Positions 40,349-49,645 of a DNA stretch of 64,000 bases are shown piece by piece. Origin of the DNA: Aeromonadaceae bacterium. Its GTDB lineage: Bacteria > Pseudomonadota > Gammaproteobacteria > Enterobacterales > Aeromonadaceae. The translations under genes were made by a program, and so were the position numbers. Each line of letters begins with the position of its first letter. Within the stretch, counting starts at the first letter, position 1. Below the pieces are notes generated by a model. That model was not told the origin of the DNA, did no database searches, and saw only the letters and a list, made by a program, of their open reading frames with translations. The stretch lies in assembly GCA_021209335.1 (NCBI GenBank), contig JAJOIN010000006.1:1-64000 (forward strand), in the 5' to 3' direction.

Positions 40349-40371
40349 TCGGCGCATTGCCGAGTCAGGCC

Positions 40372-42747
40372 ATGACGCTTTTGCAGCCGGTGGATGAGAC
40401 CGGCTTTATCCTCAGCCGTCAGGCGCTGGATCATCAGGGCCACTGTGAACTGCAATTTTGGGTGACGACCCAAACTGGTCCCGCCTTGTTGCGTGTGCCA
40501 GATCACGAGCCCCTCTTCTTTGTTCTGCAAACCCAGCAGGCTCAGGCCGACAGCCTGTTGCGGGCCCATGGTCTGGCGGCCCGCCTGCGTCCCTTGGCGC
40601 TGAAGACCTTCGCTCAACAGCCGGTAAGTGCCTGTTATTTTCCTAGTTTGAGTGCCGAACATCGAGGCCGCAGCCTGCTGATGCAGCATGGCCTGACCCT
40701 GCTGGAGGCGGATGTCCGGCCGGTGGAGCGCTACTTGATGGAGCGTTACATCACGGCGGGTGTTCATTTTTGCGGTGTCGCCAGCCGGCACGCCGGGTAC
40801 CGAGAGATCAGGGTCACCCGCTTGGCGCCCGCTGAACACAGCTGGCAAGGCCGTGCCCTGTCGCTGGATGTGGAGTGTGCACCGGATGGCCGGCTCTTGT
40901 GTGTCGGTTTGTGTGACAGCCAGTGGCATAGCATCATCATGGTGGGGGCTCCCCGTCCGACGCCGGCGGATTTGCATATCAGCTGGGTGCCGGATGAGCG
41001 TCGCTTGTTGCTACAACTGGGCTGCACATTACGGCAACAGGATCCGGATCTGTTGCTGGGCTGGAATCTGGTGAACTTTGATTGCCGGCTGCTGTTGCAG
41101 CGGCTGGCGTTGCATGGTTTGGCGGCCGATTGGGGGCGAGCTGGGCAACTGGCTCGCTTCTGGCCCTCGCAGGAAAACAAAGAGGCGGGTACCCTGCTGC
41201 TGCCCGGGCGGGTGGCCATCGACGGCATCGCCGCGCTCAAGTCCGCCGGCATGCACTTCGACAGCTACGCCCTGGAGGCGGTGGCCCGGCAGGTGCTGGG
41301 GGAGGGCAAGGATCTGCAGGGGACACCAGAGCACCTTCGGGAGCAGGCCATAGTGCAGTGGCATCAGCAGGATCCGGTGCAACTGGCCCGCTATAACCTG
41401 CAGGATTGTCATCTGGTTTGGGAGCTGTTTGACCGCCTGGCGCTGTTGCCATTCCTGCAACGCCGTGCCCAGCTTTCCGGGCTGGCGCTGGAGCGCCCCG
41501 GCGGCTCGGTGGCGGCCTTTAGCCATCTGTATCTGCCCAGGCTCCATCGGCGGGGCTATGTGGCGCCAGATCGGCCGCAGGGCCCCCTCACCTCCTCACC
41601 CGGCGGCTATGTGATGGACTCGGTGCCCGGCCTGTATCGACATGTGTTGGTGCTGGATTTCAAGAGCCTGTATCCGAGCCTCATCCGTACCTTTGCCATC
41701 GATCCCCTGGCGCTGGTGGAGGGCCAGCTCCGACAGCAGGACACCATCCCCGGCTTTCTCGGAGCCCGGTTCGCTCCCGAGGTGGCCATTTTGCCGGGGT
41801 TGTTGGCCCAGTTGTGGCAGGCGCGGGATCAGGCCAAGGCCCAGCAGGATGAGGTCCTCTCCCAGGCCATCAAGCTGTTGATGAATTCCTTTTATGGCGT
41901 GCTGGGCTCACCGGGCTGCCGCTTCTTTGACGCGCAGTTGGCGTCGAGCATCACGCTGCGGGGCCAGTGGTTGATGCAGCACAGCCGGCTGTGGCTGCTG
42001 GAGCAGGGGTATCAGGTGATTTACGGCGACACCGACTCCATCTTCGTCTGGCTGACGCCCGAGCAAGTCCGCGACCCAGAGGCACAGGGCAAGGCACTGG
42101 CCGCCGGCATCAATGACTACTGGCGGCAGCGGCTGGACGAGGAGTTGGGGATCCGCTCCTGTCTGGAGCTGCAGTTTGAACGCCACTATGCCCGTTTCTT
42201 CATGCCCACCATCAGAGGCCAGGAGCAGGGCAGCAAGAAGCGTTACGCCGGCTTGGTCAGCTCAGGGCAAGGGGATGAGCTGATCTTCAAGGGGTTGGAG
42301 AGCATCCGCAGTGATTGGACCGAACTGGCCAAGCAGTTTCAGCAGGGCCTGTATTGGCGCATCTTCCATGATGAGGACGTGGCAGCCTTTGTGCAGCAGA
42401 TGGTGCGGCAGACCCGGCAGGGCGAGTTGGACCACTGGCTCATCTATCACAAGAAACTGCGCCGGCCCTTGGCCGCCTATCAGCTGACTCAGCCACCGCA
42501 TGTCAAGGCGGCCATCAAGCTGGAAGCGGCCAGGCAGGCGGCGGGTCTACCGCCTTTGTACACCCGGCGGGGCGAGATCGCCTATTACCAGACCCTGGCT
42601 GGACCTGAGCCCGTTGGCCATCGCCAGCACCCCATTGATTACCAGCATTATCTTGATCGCCAACTGCGCCCGGTGGCCGATGCTATCTTGCCCTGGATCG
42701 GTTTAAGCTTCGACGGCCTGGCCGGCGAGCAGCTTAGCCTGTTCTAG
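40372..42747 (+). CDS. polB: DNA polymerase II (family B)
   Basis: 'SLDVECAPDGRLLCVGLC', 'LDFKSLYPSLIRTFAIDP', 'KLLMNSFYGVLGS', 'VIYGDTDSIFVWL', 'KKRYAGLV'. Confidence 0.95.
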   Translation: MTLLQPVDETGFILSRQALDHQGHCELQFWVTTQTGPALLRVPDHEPLFFVLQTQQAQADSLLRAHGLAARLRPLALKTFAQQPVSACYFPSLSAEHRGRSLLMQHGLTLLEADVRPVERYLMERYITAGVHFCGVASRHAGYREIRVTRLAPAEHSWQGRALSLDVECAPDGRLLCVGLCDSQWHSIIMVGAPRPTPADLHISWVPDERRLLLQLGCTLRQQDPDLLLGWNLVNFDCRLLLQRLALHGLAADWGRAGQLARFWPSQENKEAGTLLLPGRVAIDGIAALKSAGMHFDSYALEAVARQVLGEGKDLQGTPEHLREQAIVQWHQQDPVQLARYNLQDCHLVWELFDRLALLPFLQRRAQLSGLALERPGGSVAAFSHLYLPRLHRRGYVAPDRPQGPLTSSPGGYVMDSVPGLYRHVLVLDFKSLYPSLIRTFAIDPLALVEGQLRQQDTIPGFLGARFAPEVAILPGLLAQLWQARDQAKAQQDEVLSQAIKLLMNSFYGVLGSPGCRFFDAQLASSITLRGQWLMQHSRLWLLEQGYQVIYGDTDSIFVWLTPEQVRDPEAQGKALAAGINDYWRQRLDEELGIRSCLELQFERHYARFFMPTIRGQEQGSKKRYAGLVSSGQGDELIFKGLESIRSDWTELAKQFQQGLYWRIFHDEDVAAFVQQMVRQTRQGELDHWLIYHKKLRRPLAAYQLTQPPHVKAAIKLEAARQAAGLPPLYTRRGEIAYYQTLAGPEPVGHRQHPIDYQHYLDRQLRPVADAILPWIGLSFDGLAGEQLSLF

Positions 42748-42775
42748 TGCCATCACGCCGTGGCAGACCGCCTGG

Positions 42776-43099
42776 TTACCCGCCTACCCAGCGGGTGGTG
42801 AAGCCGGCCTTGGCCAACTCGGCCTCGATCAGCTGTCGCTTGTCCCCCTGGATTTCGATGATGCCATCCTTGAGACCACCGCCGGTGCCACACTTTTTCT
42901 TCAGCATGCTGGCGATGGACTTCTGCTGTTCTATGGGTACGCCATGGATGGTGATGACACCAGCGCCCTTGCGGCCCTTGGTTTCTCGTCGCAACCGTAT
43001 GATGCCATCGTTGGCGAAGGGGCTGGCCGACGTGGCCGCCTGCTGAAGGATATGCTGTCCATCGGTGGAGTAGACTAAACGGGATTGACTGTCGGCCAT
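42776..43099 (-). CDS. yciH: SUI1/eIF1-like translation factor YciH
   Basis: 'IIRLRRETKGRKGAGVITIHGVPIEQQKSIASMLKKKCGTGGGLKDGIIEIQGDKRQLIEAEL'. Confidence 0.95.
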   Translation of the reverse strand: MADSQSRLVYSTDGQHILQQAATSASPFANDGIIRLRRETKGRKGAGVITIHGVPIEQQKSIASMLKKKCGTGGGLKDGIIEIQGDKRQLIEAELAKAGFTTRWVGG

Positions 43100-43190
43100 G
43101 GTGTCTCCTGCCTATTGTGTAAACAAAATCTCAACGCAAGTTGATCCAGATCCCCCTTTTCTTCATGGGGAATTGGTCTATAATGCCGAT

Positions 43191-43211
43191 TACTGATAAC
43201 CATTATCAATG
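43191..43211. promoter_or_regulatory. Fur box upstream of feoABC
   Basis: TACTGATAACCATTATCAATG, a Fur-type inverted repeat 17 bp upstream of feoA. Confidence 0.7.
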
Positions 43212-43227
43212 GTGTTAAGGAGTCTCC

Positions 43228-43455
43228 ATGCTGCTTTCTGAATTGGAACCCGGCCGGGCGGTACGCATTGGCAGCCTGGCGGGGGTTGACCCGGCTGTGC
43301 GTCGCAAGCTGATGGTGATGGGCCTGCTGCCGCATACAGAGGTACGTTTGCTGCGCAGTGCCCCCTTGGGCGATCCGCTGCAGGTGGCAGCTGATGGTAT
43401 CACGCTTTCCTTGCAACGGGCCCTGGCCGGTCAGATTGAGGTGGAATCCCTATGA
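43228..43455 (+). CDS. feoA: Ferrous iron transport protein A
   Basis: SH3-like 75-aa protein overlapping feoB. Confidence 0.92.
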   Translation: MLLSELEPGRAVRIGSLAGVDPAVRRKLMVMGLLPHTEVRLLRSAPLGDPLQVAADGITLSLQRALAGQIEVESL

Positions 43456-45725
43456 AGTGGCATCTGGTAACCGTGGGTAACCCCAATAGCGGCAAGACAT
43501 CCCTGTTCAATGCTCTCACCGGCGCCAATCAGCATGTAGGCAATTGGAGTGGTGTCACGGTAGACAAGAAGACCGGCGCCTTCGAACAAGAGGGGGACGA
43601 GTTTGAGATAGTGGATTTGCCCGGCATCTATGCCCTGGAGGGGCGGGATGCCTCTGTGGATGAGCAGTTGGCGTTGGGCTATGTGCTGACGCACAAGCCG
43701 GATCTGATTGTCAACGTGGTAGATGCCAGCAACCTGGCACGCTCCTTATACCTGACCCTGCAATTGCGGGAGTTGGGGCTGCCGCTCTTGGTGGTGCTCA
43801 ATAAAGCCGATGTGGTGGCCAAGCGTCATCAGACCCTTGATGTGGCGGGACTCAGTGCCGTACTGGGTTGCCCAGTGGTGGCTCTGTCGGCGCACAATCG
43901 TAAGCAGACCCGCGCCCTCAAGGCCATGCTGGGGGGGGCCCTGGCCGGGCAACCTCAGCTGCCCTTGGACAGCCTGCATTATGGCGATGAGCTGGAGCCG
44001 GTGATTGCCGAGCTGGCCGCCGGTCTGTCACATCCCCATCTGGCGGCGCGGGGCTGTGCCCTGCGGCTGCTGGAGGAGGATGCCCTGCTGGCCAATACTG
44101 TGCAGCTGACCGAGCCGGATGCGGCGACCAATCTGTGCAATCGCGCCAAGGCGTTGGCCGACTTGGATCTGCACCTGGCCGATGTGCGTTACGGCTTCAT
44201 TCACCAGCATTGCCAGCCCTGCCTCAAGCAACATGGTAAGCTGGGAGCCAGTGCCAGTGAGGTACTGGATCGCTGGTTGCTCAATCGCTGGCTGGGGATC
44301 CCCATCTTCCTGGGGGTCATGTACCTGATGTTCCTGTTTGCCATCAATGTGGGCAGCGCCTTCATCGACTTTTTCGACATACTGGCTGGGGCCCTGTTTG
44401 TGGACGGTAGCCGCCATCTGCTTGAGGACCTTGGCTTGCCTGAGTGGCTGGTGGCGACGGTATCGGATGGGTTTGGCAGCGGTATCCAGACGGTGGCCAC
44501 TTTCATCCCTGTGATTGGCTTCTTGTTCCTGTTCCTCTCCATGTTGGAAGCGTCTGGCTATCTGGCGCGGGCGGCCTTCGTGGTGGACAGGTTGATGCGC
44601 TTTTTGGGGCTGCCGGGTAAGGCCTTCGTGCCCATGCTGATGGGCTTTGGCTGTACCGTACCGGCGGTGATGTCGGCCCGCACGCTCAACTCCGAGCGGG
44701 AGCGCCTCATCACCTCGGCCATGGCGCCTTTCATGTCCTGTGGCGCCCGCCTGCCGGTGTATGCCCTCTTTGCGGTGGCCTTCTTCCCCAACTCAGGGCA
44801 GAACGTGGTCTTTGCGCTTTACCTCATCGGTATTCTGGTGGCGGTGCTCACCGGCTTGTTGCTGCGTCGCACCCTGCTGCCTGGCAAGAGCGAGTCCATG
44901 CTGATGGAGATGCCGGATTACGAATTGCCACGGCTGGGCAACATGCTGATCAAGACCTGGCATAAGCTGCGCAGCTTCGTGCTGGGGGCCGGCAAGACCA
45001 TAGTGGTGGTGGTGGCGGTGTTGAACCTGTTTAATTCTCTGGGCACCGACGGCAGTTTTGGTCATCAGGACAGCGATACCTCAGTGCTGAGTCTGGTGGC
45101 GCAGAAGGTGACCCCTGTCTTGTCACCCCTGGGGGTAGAGCCGGACAACTGGCAGGCCACGGTGGGCATTATCACCGGTATCTTCGCCAAGGAGGCCGTG
45201 GTGGGCACCCTTAACAACCTCTACCAGACTCCGGGTGAGGATGAGGAGACGCCCTTTGATTTGCTGGCCAGCGTTGAGGAGGCTTTGGCGACCATTCCGG
45301 CCAACCTGGCGGGCATCAATGTGGCGGACCCCATGGGTCTTGAGCTGGGGGAGACCAGCGATCAGGCCACGGCGGCTGAGGAGCAGGAGGTGGATGTCTC
45401 CATCTTCGGTAACATGCAGACCCACTTTGCCGGTGCCACCGGGGCCTTTGCCTACCTGCTGTTCGTGCTGCTATACATGCCTTGTGCCGCCGCCATGGGC
45501 GCCCTGGTGCGGGAGACAGGCCGTAGCTGGGCCCTGTTTACCGCCATGTGGTGCAACCTGTGTGCCTTCATGGTCTCCACCCTCTACTACCAGCTCAGTA
45601 ACCTGACCCTGCATCCGGTACAGAGTCTGAGTTGGCTGTTGGCCTATGGCCTGGTGCTGGCCGGCATCATCTGGTTATTGCGCCGCCGTGGGGCCCGGCT
45701 GTCCCGCAAGGTGGTATTGCTATGA
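43452..45725 (+). CDS. feoB: Ferrous iron transport protein B
   Basis: 'TVGNPNSGKTSLFNALTG' G1, 'DLPGIYAL' G3, 'LNKADV' G4, C-terminal TM permease. Confidence 0.97.
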   Translation: MKWHLVTVGNPNSGKTSLFNALTGANQHVGNWSGVTVDKKTGAFEQEGDEFEIVDLPGIYALEGRDASVDEQLALGYVLTHKPDLIVNVVDASNLARSLYLTLQLRELGLPLLVVLNKADVVAKRHQTLDVAGLSAVLGCPVVALSAHNRKQTRALKAMLGGALAGQPQLPLDSLHYGDELEPVIAELAAGLSHPHLAARGCALRLLEEDALLANTVQLTEPDAATNLCNRAKALADLDLHLADVRYGFIHQHCQPCLKQHGKLGASASEVLDRWLLNRWLGIPIFLGVMYLMFLFAINVGSAFIDFFDILAGALFVDGSRHLLEDLGLPEWLVATVSDGFGSGIQTVATFIPVIGFLFLFLSMLEASGYLARAAFVVDRLMRFLGLPGKAFVPMLMGFGCTVPAVMSARTLNSERERLITSAMAPFMSCGARLPVYALFAVAFFPNSGQNVVFALYLIGILVAVLTGLLLRRTLLPGKSESMLMEMPDYELPRLGNMLIKTWHKLRSFVLGAGKTIVVVVAVLNLFNSLGTDGSFGHQDSDTSVLSLVAQKVTPVLSPLGVEPDNWQATVGIITGIFAKEAVVGTLNNLYQTPGEDEETPFDLLASVEEALATIPANLAGINVADPMGLELGETSDQATAAEEQEVDVSIFGNMQTHFAGATGAFAYLLFVLLYMPCAAAMGALVRETGRSWALFTAMWCNLCAFMVSTLYYQLSNLTLHPVQSLSWLLAYGLVLAGIIWLLRRRGARLSRKVVLL

Positions 45726-45964
45726 TCTTGCACGAGGTGGGCCAGAGCCTGCAAAGTGCCGGGCGCATGAGTCAAAAAGAGCTGGCGCGTCGGCACCAGA
45801 TCCCGGAGGGGATGCTGGAGGGCATACTGGGGGTCTGGATGCGCAAGGGGCGGGTACGTAAGTGCCAGGCTGGTGGCTGCCAGGGGGGCTGCTGTAACCA
45901 GCAGGCCGAGGTCATCTATGAGTGGCTGCCCGAGGGCCAGATTGGCTTGGTGGTCTCCCCCTAA
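45722..45964 (+). CDS. feoC: FeoC-like transcriptional/regulatory protein
   Basis: Winged-helix-like N-term and 'CQAGGCQGGCCNQQ' cysteine cluster; ATGA overlap with feoB. Confidence 0.85.
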   Translation: MILHEVGQSLQSAGRMSQKELARRHQIPEGMLEGILGVWMRKGRVRKCQAGGCQGGCCNQQAEVIYEWLPEGQIGLVVSP

Positions 45965-46017
45965 CCCCCGAACCAGGTATACTGCGGGCTCCTGTATTGA
46001 CACTGAGCCCGTTTTTT

Positions 46018-46569
46018 ATGCGTCTTGCCCTGCTTTCGGACATTCATGGTGATCGGGTAGCCCTGGATCAGGCCTTGCAGCAATTGGCGGATTGGCAACC
46101 TGATTATTACTTGCTACTGGGGGATCTGCTCAATCACGGTCCCCGCAACCCAGTGCCGGCCGGCTATGACCCACAAGGGGTGGCGGCGAGGCTCAATGGG
46201 CTGCGCCACCAGATCATCGCCGTGCGCGGCAATTGTGACAGCGAGGTGGATCAGATGCTGCTGCAGTTTCCGGTGCTGGCGTCCCACAACCAGCTGTTGG
46301 TGGATGATCACCGCTTCTTTATGACTCATGGTCACTGCCTGCCACAGGAGAGCCTGCCGCTAACGCCCCGGGATCTGCTCTTGACCGGGCATACTCACAA
46401 GGCGCATTGGCAGCAGGATGAGTCTGGTCCCATGCGGTTTAATCCCGGCTCCCTGGCCATGCCACGGGACGGCGAGCCGGCCAGTTATGGTCGCTACGAG
46501 GCGCATTGCCTGACCCTGGTGGCGCGAGACAGTGGCAGCGTGCTGGCGCAGTACCCGCTGCCTGTTTAG
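46018..46569 (+). CDS. yfcE: YfcE-like metallophosphoesterase
   Basis: 'LALLSDIHGDRVALDQAL', 'GDLLNHGPRNPVP', 'RGNCDSEVDQML', 'LLTGHTHKAHW', 'NPGSLAMPR'. Confidence 0.93.
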   Translation: MRLALLSDIHGDRVALDQALQQLADWQPDYYLLLGDLLNHGPRNPVPAGYDPQGVAARLNGLRHQIIAVRGNCDSEVDQMLLQFPVLASHNQLLVDDHRFFMTHGHCLPQESLPLTPRDLLLTGHTHKAHWQQDESGPMRFNPGSLAMPRDGEPASYGRYEAHCLTLVARDSGSVLAQYPLPV

Positions 46570-47420
46570 CGGCGCGCGCCGAAGATGAGTGGGGTGGCCA
46601 GCAGGTTAGCCAGCCGCTCCTCCTGCTCGAAGCCATGGCGATAGGCCAGATAGAGGGGCCGGATCAGAGTGGCGGCGCCTTCCACCAGATGCAACTGCCC
46701 TTGTTTGAGTGACGGGCTTGCCAGGTGGCGGGGCAAGTAGGCAATGCCGCCATGGGCCAGCAGATGTTGCAGGGCCTGGTTGGCGGAGCCGGTCTGCAAG
46801 GTGGGGCTGCGTTGTAGCAGTTCGGTGGGGATCCCTTGCTGGGCGCTCTGTTGGCCGCACTCCAGCCAGACCAGTGGTTGCTTAAGGGCTTGTTCAAGAC
46901 CAAGTTGCGGTGTGCGGCTGACCAGGGTCAACTGGTATTCGGTCAGGGGACGAACCGTCACCTCATCGATCTTGCTGGGTTCCGCGAGGATGGCCAGATC
47001 CAGCGTGCGCTCAAGCAACTGGCGACAGAGCTGTTCCCGGTTAGCCGTTTCCAGCCGTAAGGCCGGTTGGCTGCCCTGGGCAAACCAATGATCCAGCCAG
47101 GCTTGTAACCCCATTTCCCAACAAAACAGCGGAGCACCGACCGCCAGCAGCTGTTGCTGGGCTTGATCTCGTGCCAGTTCCTGTTTGGCCCGCCCCAGTG
47201 TGAGTAAGATGCTCTCCGCATAGGGGATCAGGTGCTGGCCTGCGGTGGTCAGCTGGATGTTATTGCGGTGGCGGGCAAACAGGGTGACACCCAGTTGCTG
47301 CTCCAGCTGGCGGATCCTAAAGCTGACCGCCGACTGTGTCAGATACAGGTTTTCTGCTGCGCGGCCAAAATGACGAGTCTTACTGACCTCGATGAAGGTA
47401 CGCAGCAGATCGGTATCCAT
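46566..47420 (-). CDS. hdfR: LysR-family regulator, HdfR-like
   Basis: 'MDTDLLRTFIEVSKTRHFGRAAENLYLTQSAVSFRIRQLEQQLGVTLFARHRNNIQLT' HTH; next to maoP. Confidence 0.88.
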   Translation of the reverse strand: MDTDLLRTFIEVSKTRHFGRAAENLYLTQSAVSFRIRQLEQQLGVTLFARHRNNIQLTTAGQHLIPYAESILLTLGRAKQELARDQAQQQLLAVGAPLFCWEMGLQAWLDHWFAQGSQPALRLETANREQLCRQLLERTLDLAILAEPSKIDEVTVRPLTEYQLTLVSRTPQLGLEQALKQPLVWLECGQQSAQQGIPTELLQRSPTLQTGSANQALQHLLAHGGIAYLPRHLASPSLKQGQLHLVEGAATLIRPLYLAYRHGFEQEERLANLLATPLIFGARR

Positions 47421-47758
47421 TACTCCAGAGACTCATCCACGGTATCGAAGCTGCTCTCATCGCTACCGGAGCCTGAGGCGGTACAAAGGCGGTGTACCCG
47501 GCGCGGGCCTATCACCTTGAGGTACTTCAACCACACCTTGGCGTAGGGATGGCCGCTGGCGTCACCTTGCTGCACCTTCTCCAGGAAGCTGGTTTCCAAC
47601 TCATCCTGTGGCTGAGTCTTGCCTTGATACAGATTGAGCATGGCGTGGCCATGCCGTTCGAGCAGGTCGGCTTCAGCAACGGTGAATTCGCCACTGCGGC
47701 GGATACCCCGGGGAAAGTGTTGCAAGTCATTAAAGCGCTTATCAGTTTCGAAGCTCAT
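47420..47758 (-). CDS. maoP: Macrodomain Ori protein MaoP (DUF413/YifE family)
   Basis: 'MSFETDKRFNDLQHFPRGIRRSGEFTVAEADLLERHGHAMLNLYQGKTQP'; adjacent to hdfR. Confidence 0.88.
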   Translation of the reverse strand: MSFETDKRFNDLQHFPRGIRRSGEFTVAEADLLERHGHAMLNLYQGKTQPQDELETSFLEKVQQGDASGHPYAKVWLKYLKVIGPRRVHRLCTASGSGSDESSFDTVDESLE

Positions 47759-47943
47759 GATGCTCGTATTCATTGTTGGTGGAACTGTCGCGGGCAAGTA
47801 TGTTCAGGGGGCAACAGACTTAAAAATCGAGTTTTTTCATATTACGATAAAAATATTTAATCAAAAACTTGCGGCAACATAAAAGACTCATAAATGCCCG
47901 CTTCCAGCGCCGCGCCCTAGCAACAATGACTGAAAAACGCGCT

Positions 47944-47971
47944 AAAAAGGCCATTCCGTGGCAGGAATGGC
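47944..47971 (-). terminator. Putative terminator on the minus strand downstream of nagA
   Basis: Minus strand GCCATTCC-TGCCAC-GGAATGGC-CTTTTT. Confidence 0.6.
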
Positions 47972-48204
47972 GCATGCGCGCAGTTTGTCAGGGCATTATT
48001 TCGTGAGACAGGTCATCTGGTCCGTAGCAGATTTTCCTCATTCGGGGCTCGTTTGCATGGCACCTCGCCTTGGGGGCCGGTTTACCGAAAGCCGGCAAGC
48101 TCAATGGATAAGTTCTGATGGAAGCTGCCAGGGCAGAGGGCGCAGCGACAAGGGCCTGGTTCATGGATGAGGACTGCGCCACAGATGGGCTAACTGTGCT
48201 GCTG

Positions 48205-49356
48205 TCATGTGCTGAGCGCGTGATACTGGCCTTTGGCCACAGTGGCCTTGATCTGAAAGTCGGCATCAAACACCGCCAGATTCGCCACCTTGCCCGCGGC
48301 TATGCTGCCCAAGCGATCGGCAACACCCAAGGCGCGGGCTGGGTAGAGGGAGGCCATCCGCAGCGCCTCATCCAGTGGCAGGCCGACATGCCGTACCAGG
48401 TTGGCGACCCCCTCTATCATGGTCAGGGCCGAACCACCTAAAGTCCCCTTGGCATCAACGCATTTGCCCTGGCGAAAGAATACCTGGGTGCCACAAAAAT
48501 CAAACTGATCGAAGCCCGCCGGCGCTCCTGCCGGCGCCACGGCATCCGTCACCAGACACAGGCGCGGCCCCATGACCTTATGGGCCAGCCGGACATTGGC
48601 CCAATGCACATGGTGGCCATCCGCGATTATGCCGGCGTAGACACAGGGGTGATCGTAGATGGCTCCGACAACGCCAGGCTCCCGACCGTTGAGGGTGGGG
48701 GTCATGGCGTTGTAGAGGTGGGTGGCAAAGCCGATGCCGGCGGCAAAACCGTCCATGGCCTCTTGATAATTGGCGGCACTGTGTCCCAGCGCGACCAGTA
48801 TGCCGGCAGTTTTGAGCCGGTGAATGTGCTCCGGTCTGTTTTGCTCCGGTGCCAGCGTGATCTTGCGCAACCAGGGGGCTTGTTGACACAGAAAGTCAAT
48901 CATGTCGTCCGTGGGATGGCGTAGCTGGGGCAGGGGATGTATGCCCTTGCGTTGCGGGTTGGTATAGGGCCCCTCCAGATGCATGCCCAGCACGTGATCG
49001 GCCTGCGTCGTCATGAACGATTTGACGGCGGACAGTGCGCTACAGATGGTCTCATCCGGCGCGCTGATCAGGGTTGGCAGGAAGCTGGTAGTGCCGCTGC
49101 GCAGGTTGGTTTGGTGCATGGTGTGCAGCGTGGTCAGGGTCGGACTGTGGTTAAACAGCACGCCGCCACAACCGTTAAGTTGCAGATCGATAAAACCGGC
49201 GGTGAGGTGGCAGCCTGCCAGTTCGTGGCGCGGTAAGGTCGGCGGCAGGCTCTGCTGGGGTTGCAGGCCAACGATCCGATCGCCGTCTATCAGCAGGGCC
49301 TGATCGGTCAGGCACTGACTGTCGGTATGGATCAGGGCATGAGTGAGTGCGTACAT
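48205..49356 (-). CDS. nagA: N-acetylglucosamine-6-phosphate deacetylase
   Basis: 'LTAGFIDLQLNGCGGVLFN', 'HLEGPYTNPQRKGIHP', 'ALGHSAANYQEAMDGFAAGIGFATHLYNAMTP', 'LVTDAVAPAGAP'. Confidence 0.95.
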   Translation of the reverse strand: MYALTHALIHTDSQCLTDQALLIDGDRIVGLQPQQSLPPTLPRHELAGCHLTAGFIDLQLNGCGGVLFNHSPTLTTLHTMHQTNLRSGTTSFLPTLISAPDETICSALSAVKSFMTTQADHVLGMHLEGPYTNPQRKGIHPLPQLRHPTDDMIDFLCQQAPWLRKITLAPEQNRPEHIHRLKTAGILVALGHSAANYQEAMDGFAAGIGFATHLYNAMTPTLNGREPGVVGAIYDHPCVYAGIIADGHHVHWANVRLAHKVMGPRLCLVTDAVAPAGAPAGFDQFDFCGTQVFFRQGKCVDAKGTLGGSALTMIEGVANLVRHVGLPLDEALRMASLYPARALGVADRLGSIAAGKVANLAVFDADFQIKATVAKGQYHALST

Positions 49357-49645
49357 GTGACCTCCTAAGCGCGCACAGCGAAGAGCGGCTGTTTTCCGTT
49401 TCAGGTGGGCAACCTGCAGGCGATGAACAGCTTGGATGAGGACAGCAGTGTGCCATATTCACACCTCCGATTGCCTTGTCTGTTGTCTCATCCGGCTTAG
49501 CGCCTTGAGTGTTTATGGCCGGTTGTGTGTTGGCTTATCAGTGTGCCGGGAGATGGCCTGTCAATTGCACTTGAGCCAGCCGGGAGATTCATGGATCATA
49601 AGCGGTTAGCGCAGTTGAAGCTTCTATCGATCTTGAGGTGAGTAA

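Noticed and set aside
47988-48269. 93-aa minus-strand ORF between nagA and maoP
   Set aside because: Overlaps the nagA 3' end in another frame and has low-complexity, non-domain-like composition.
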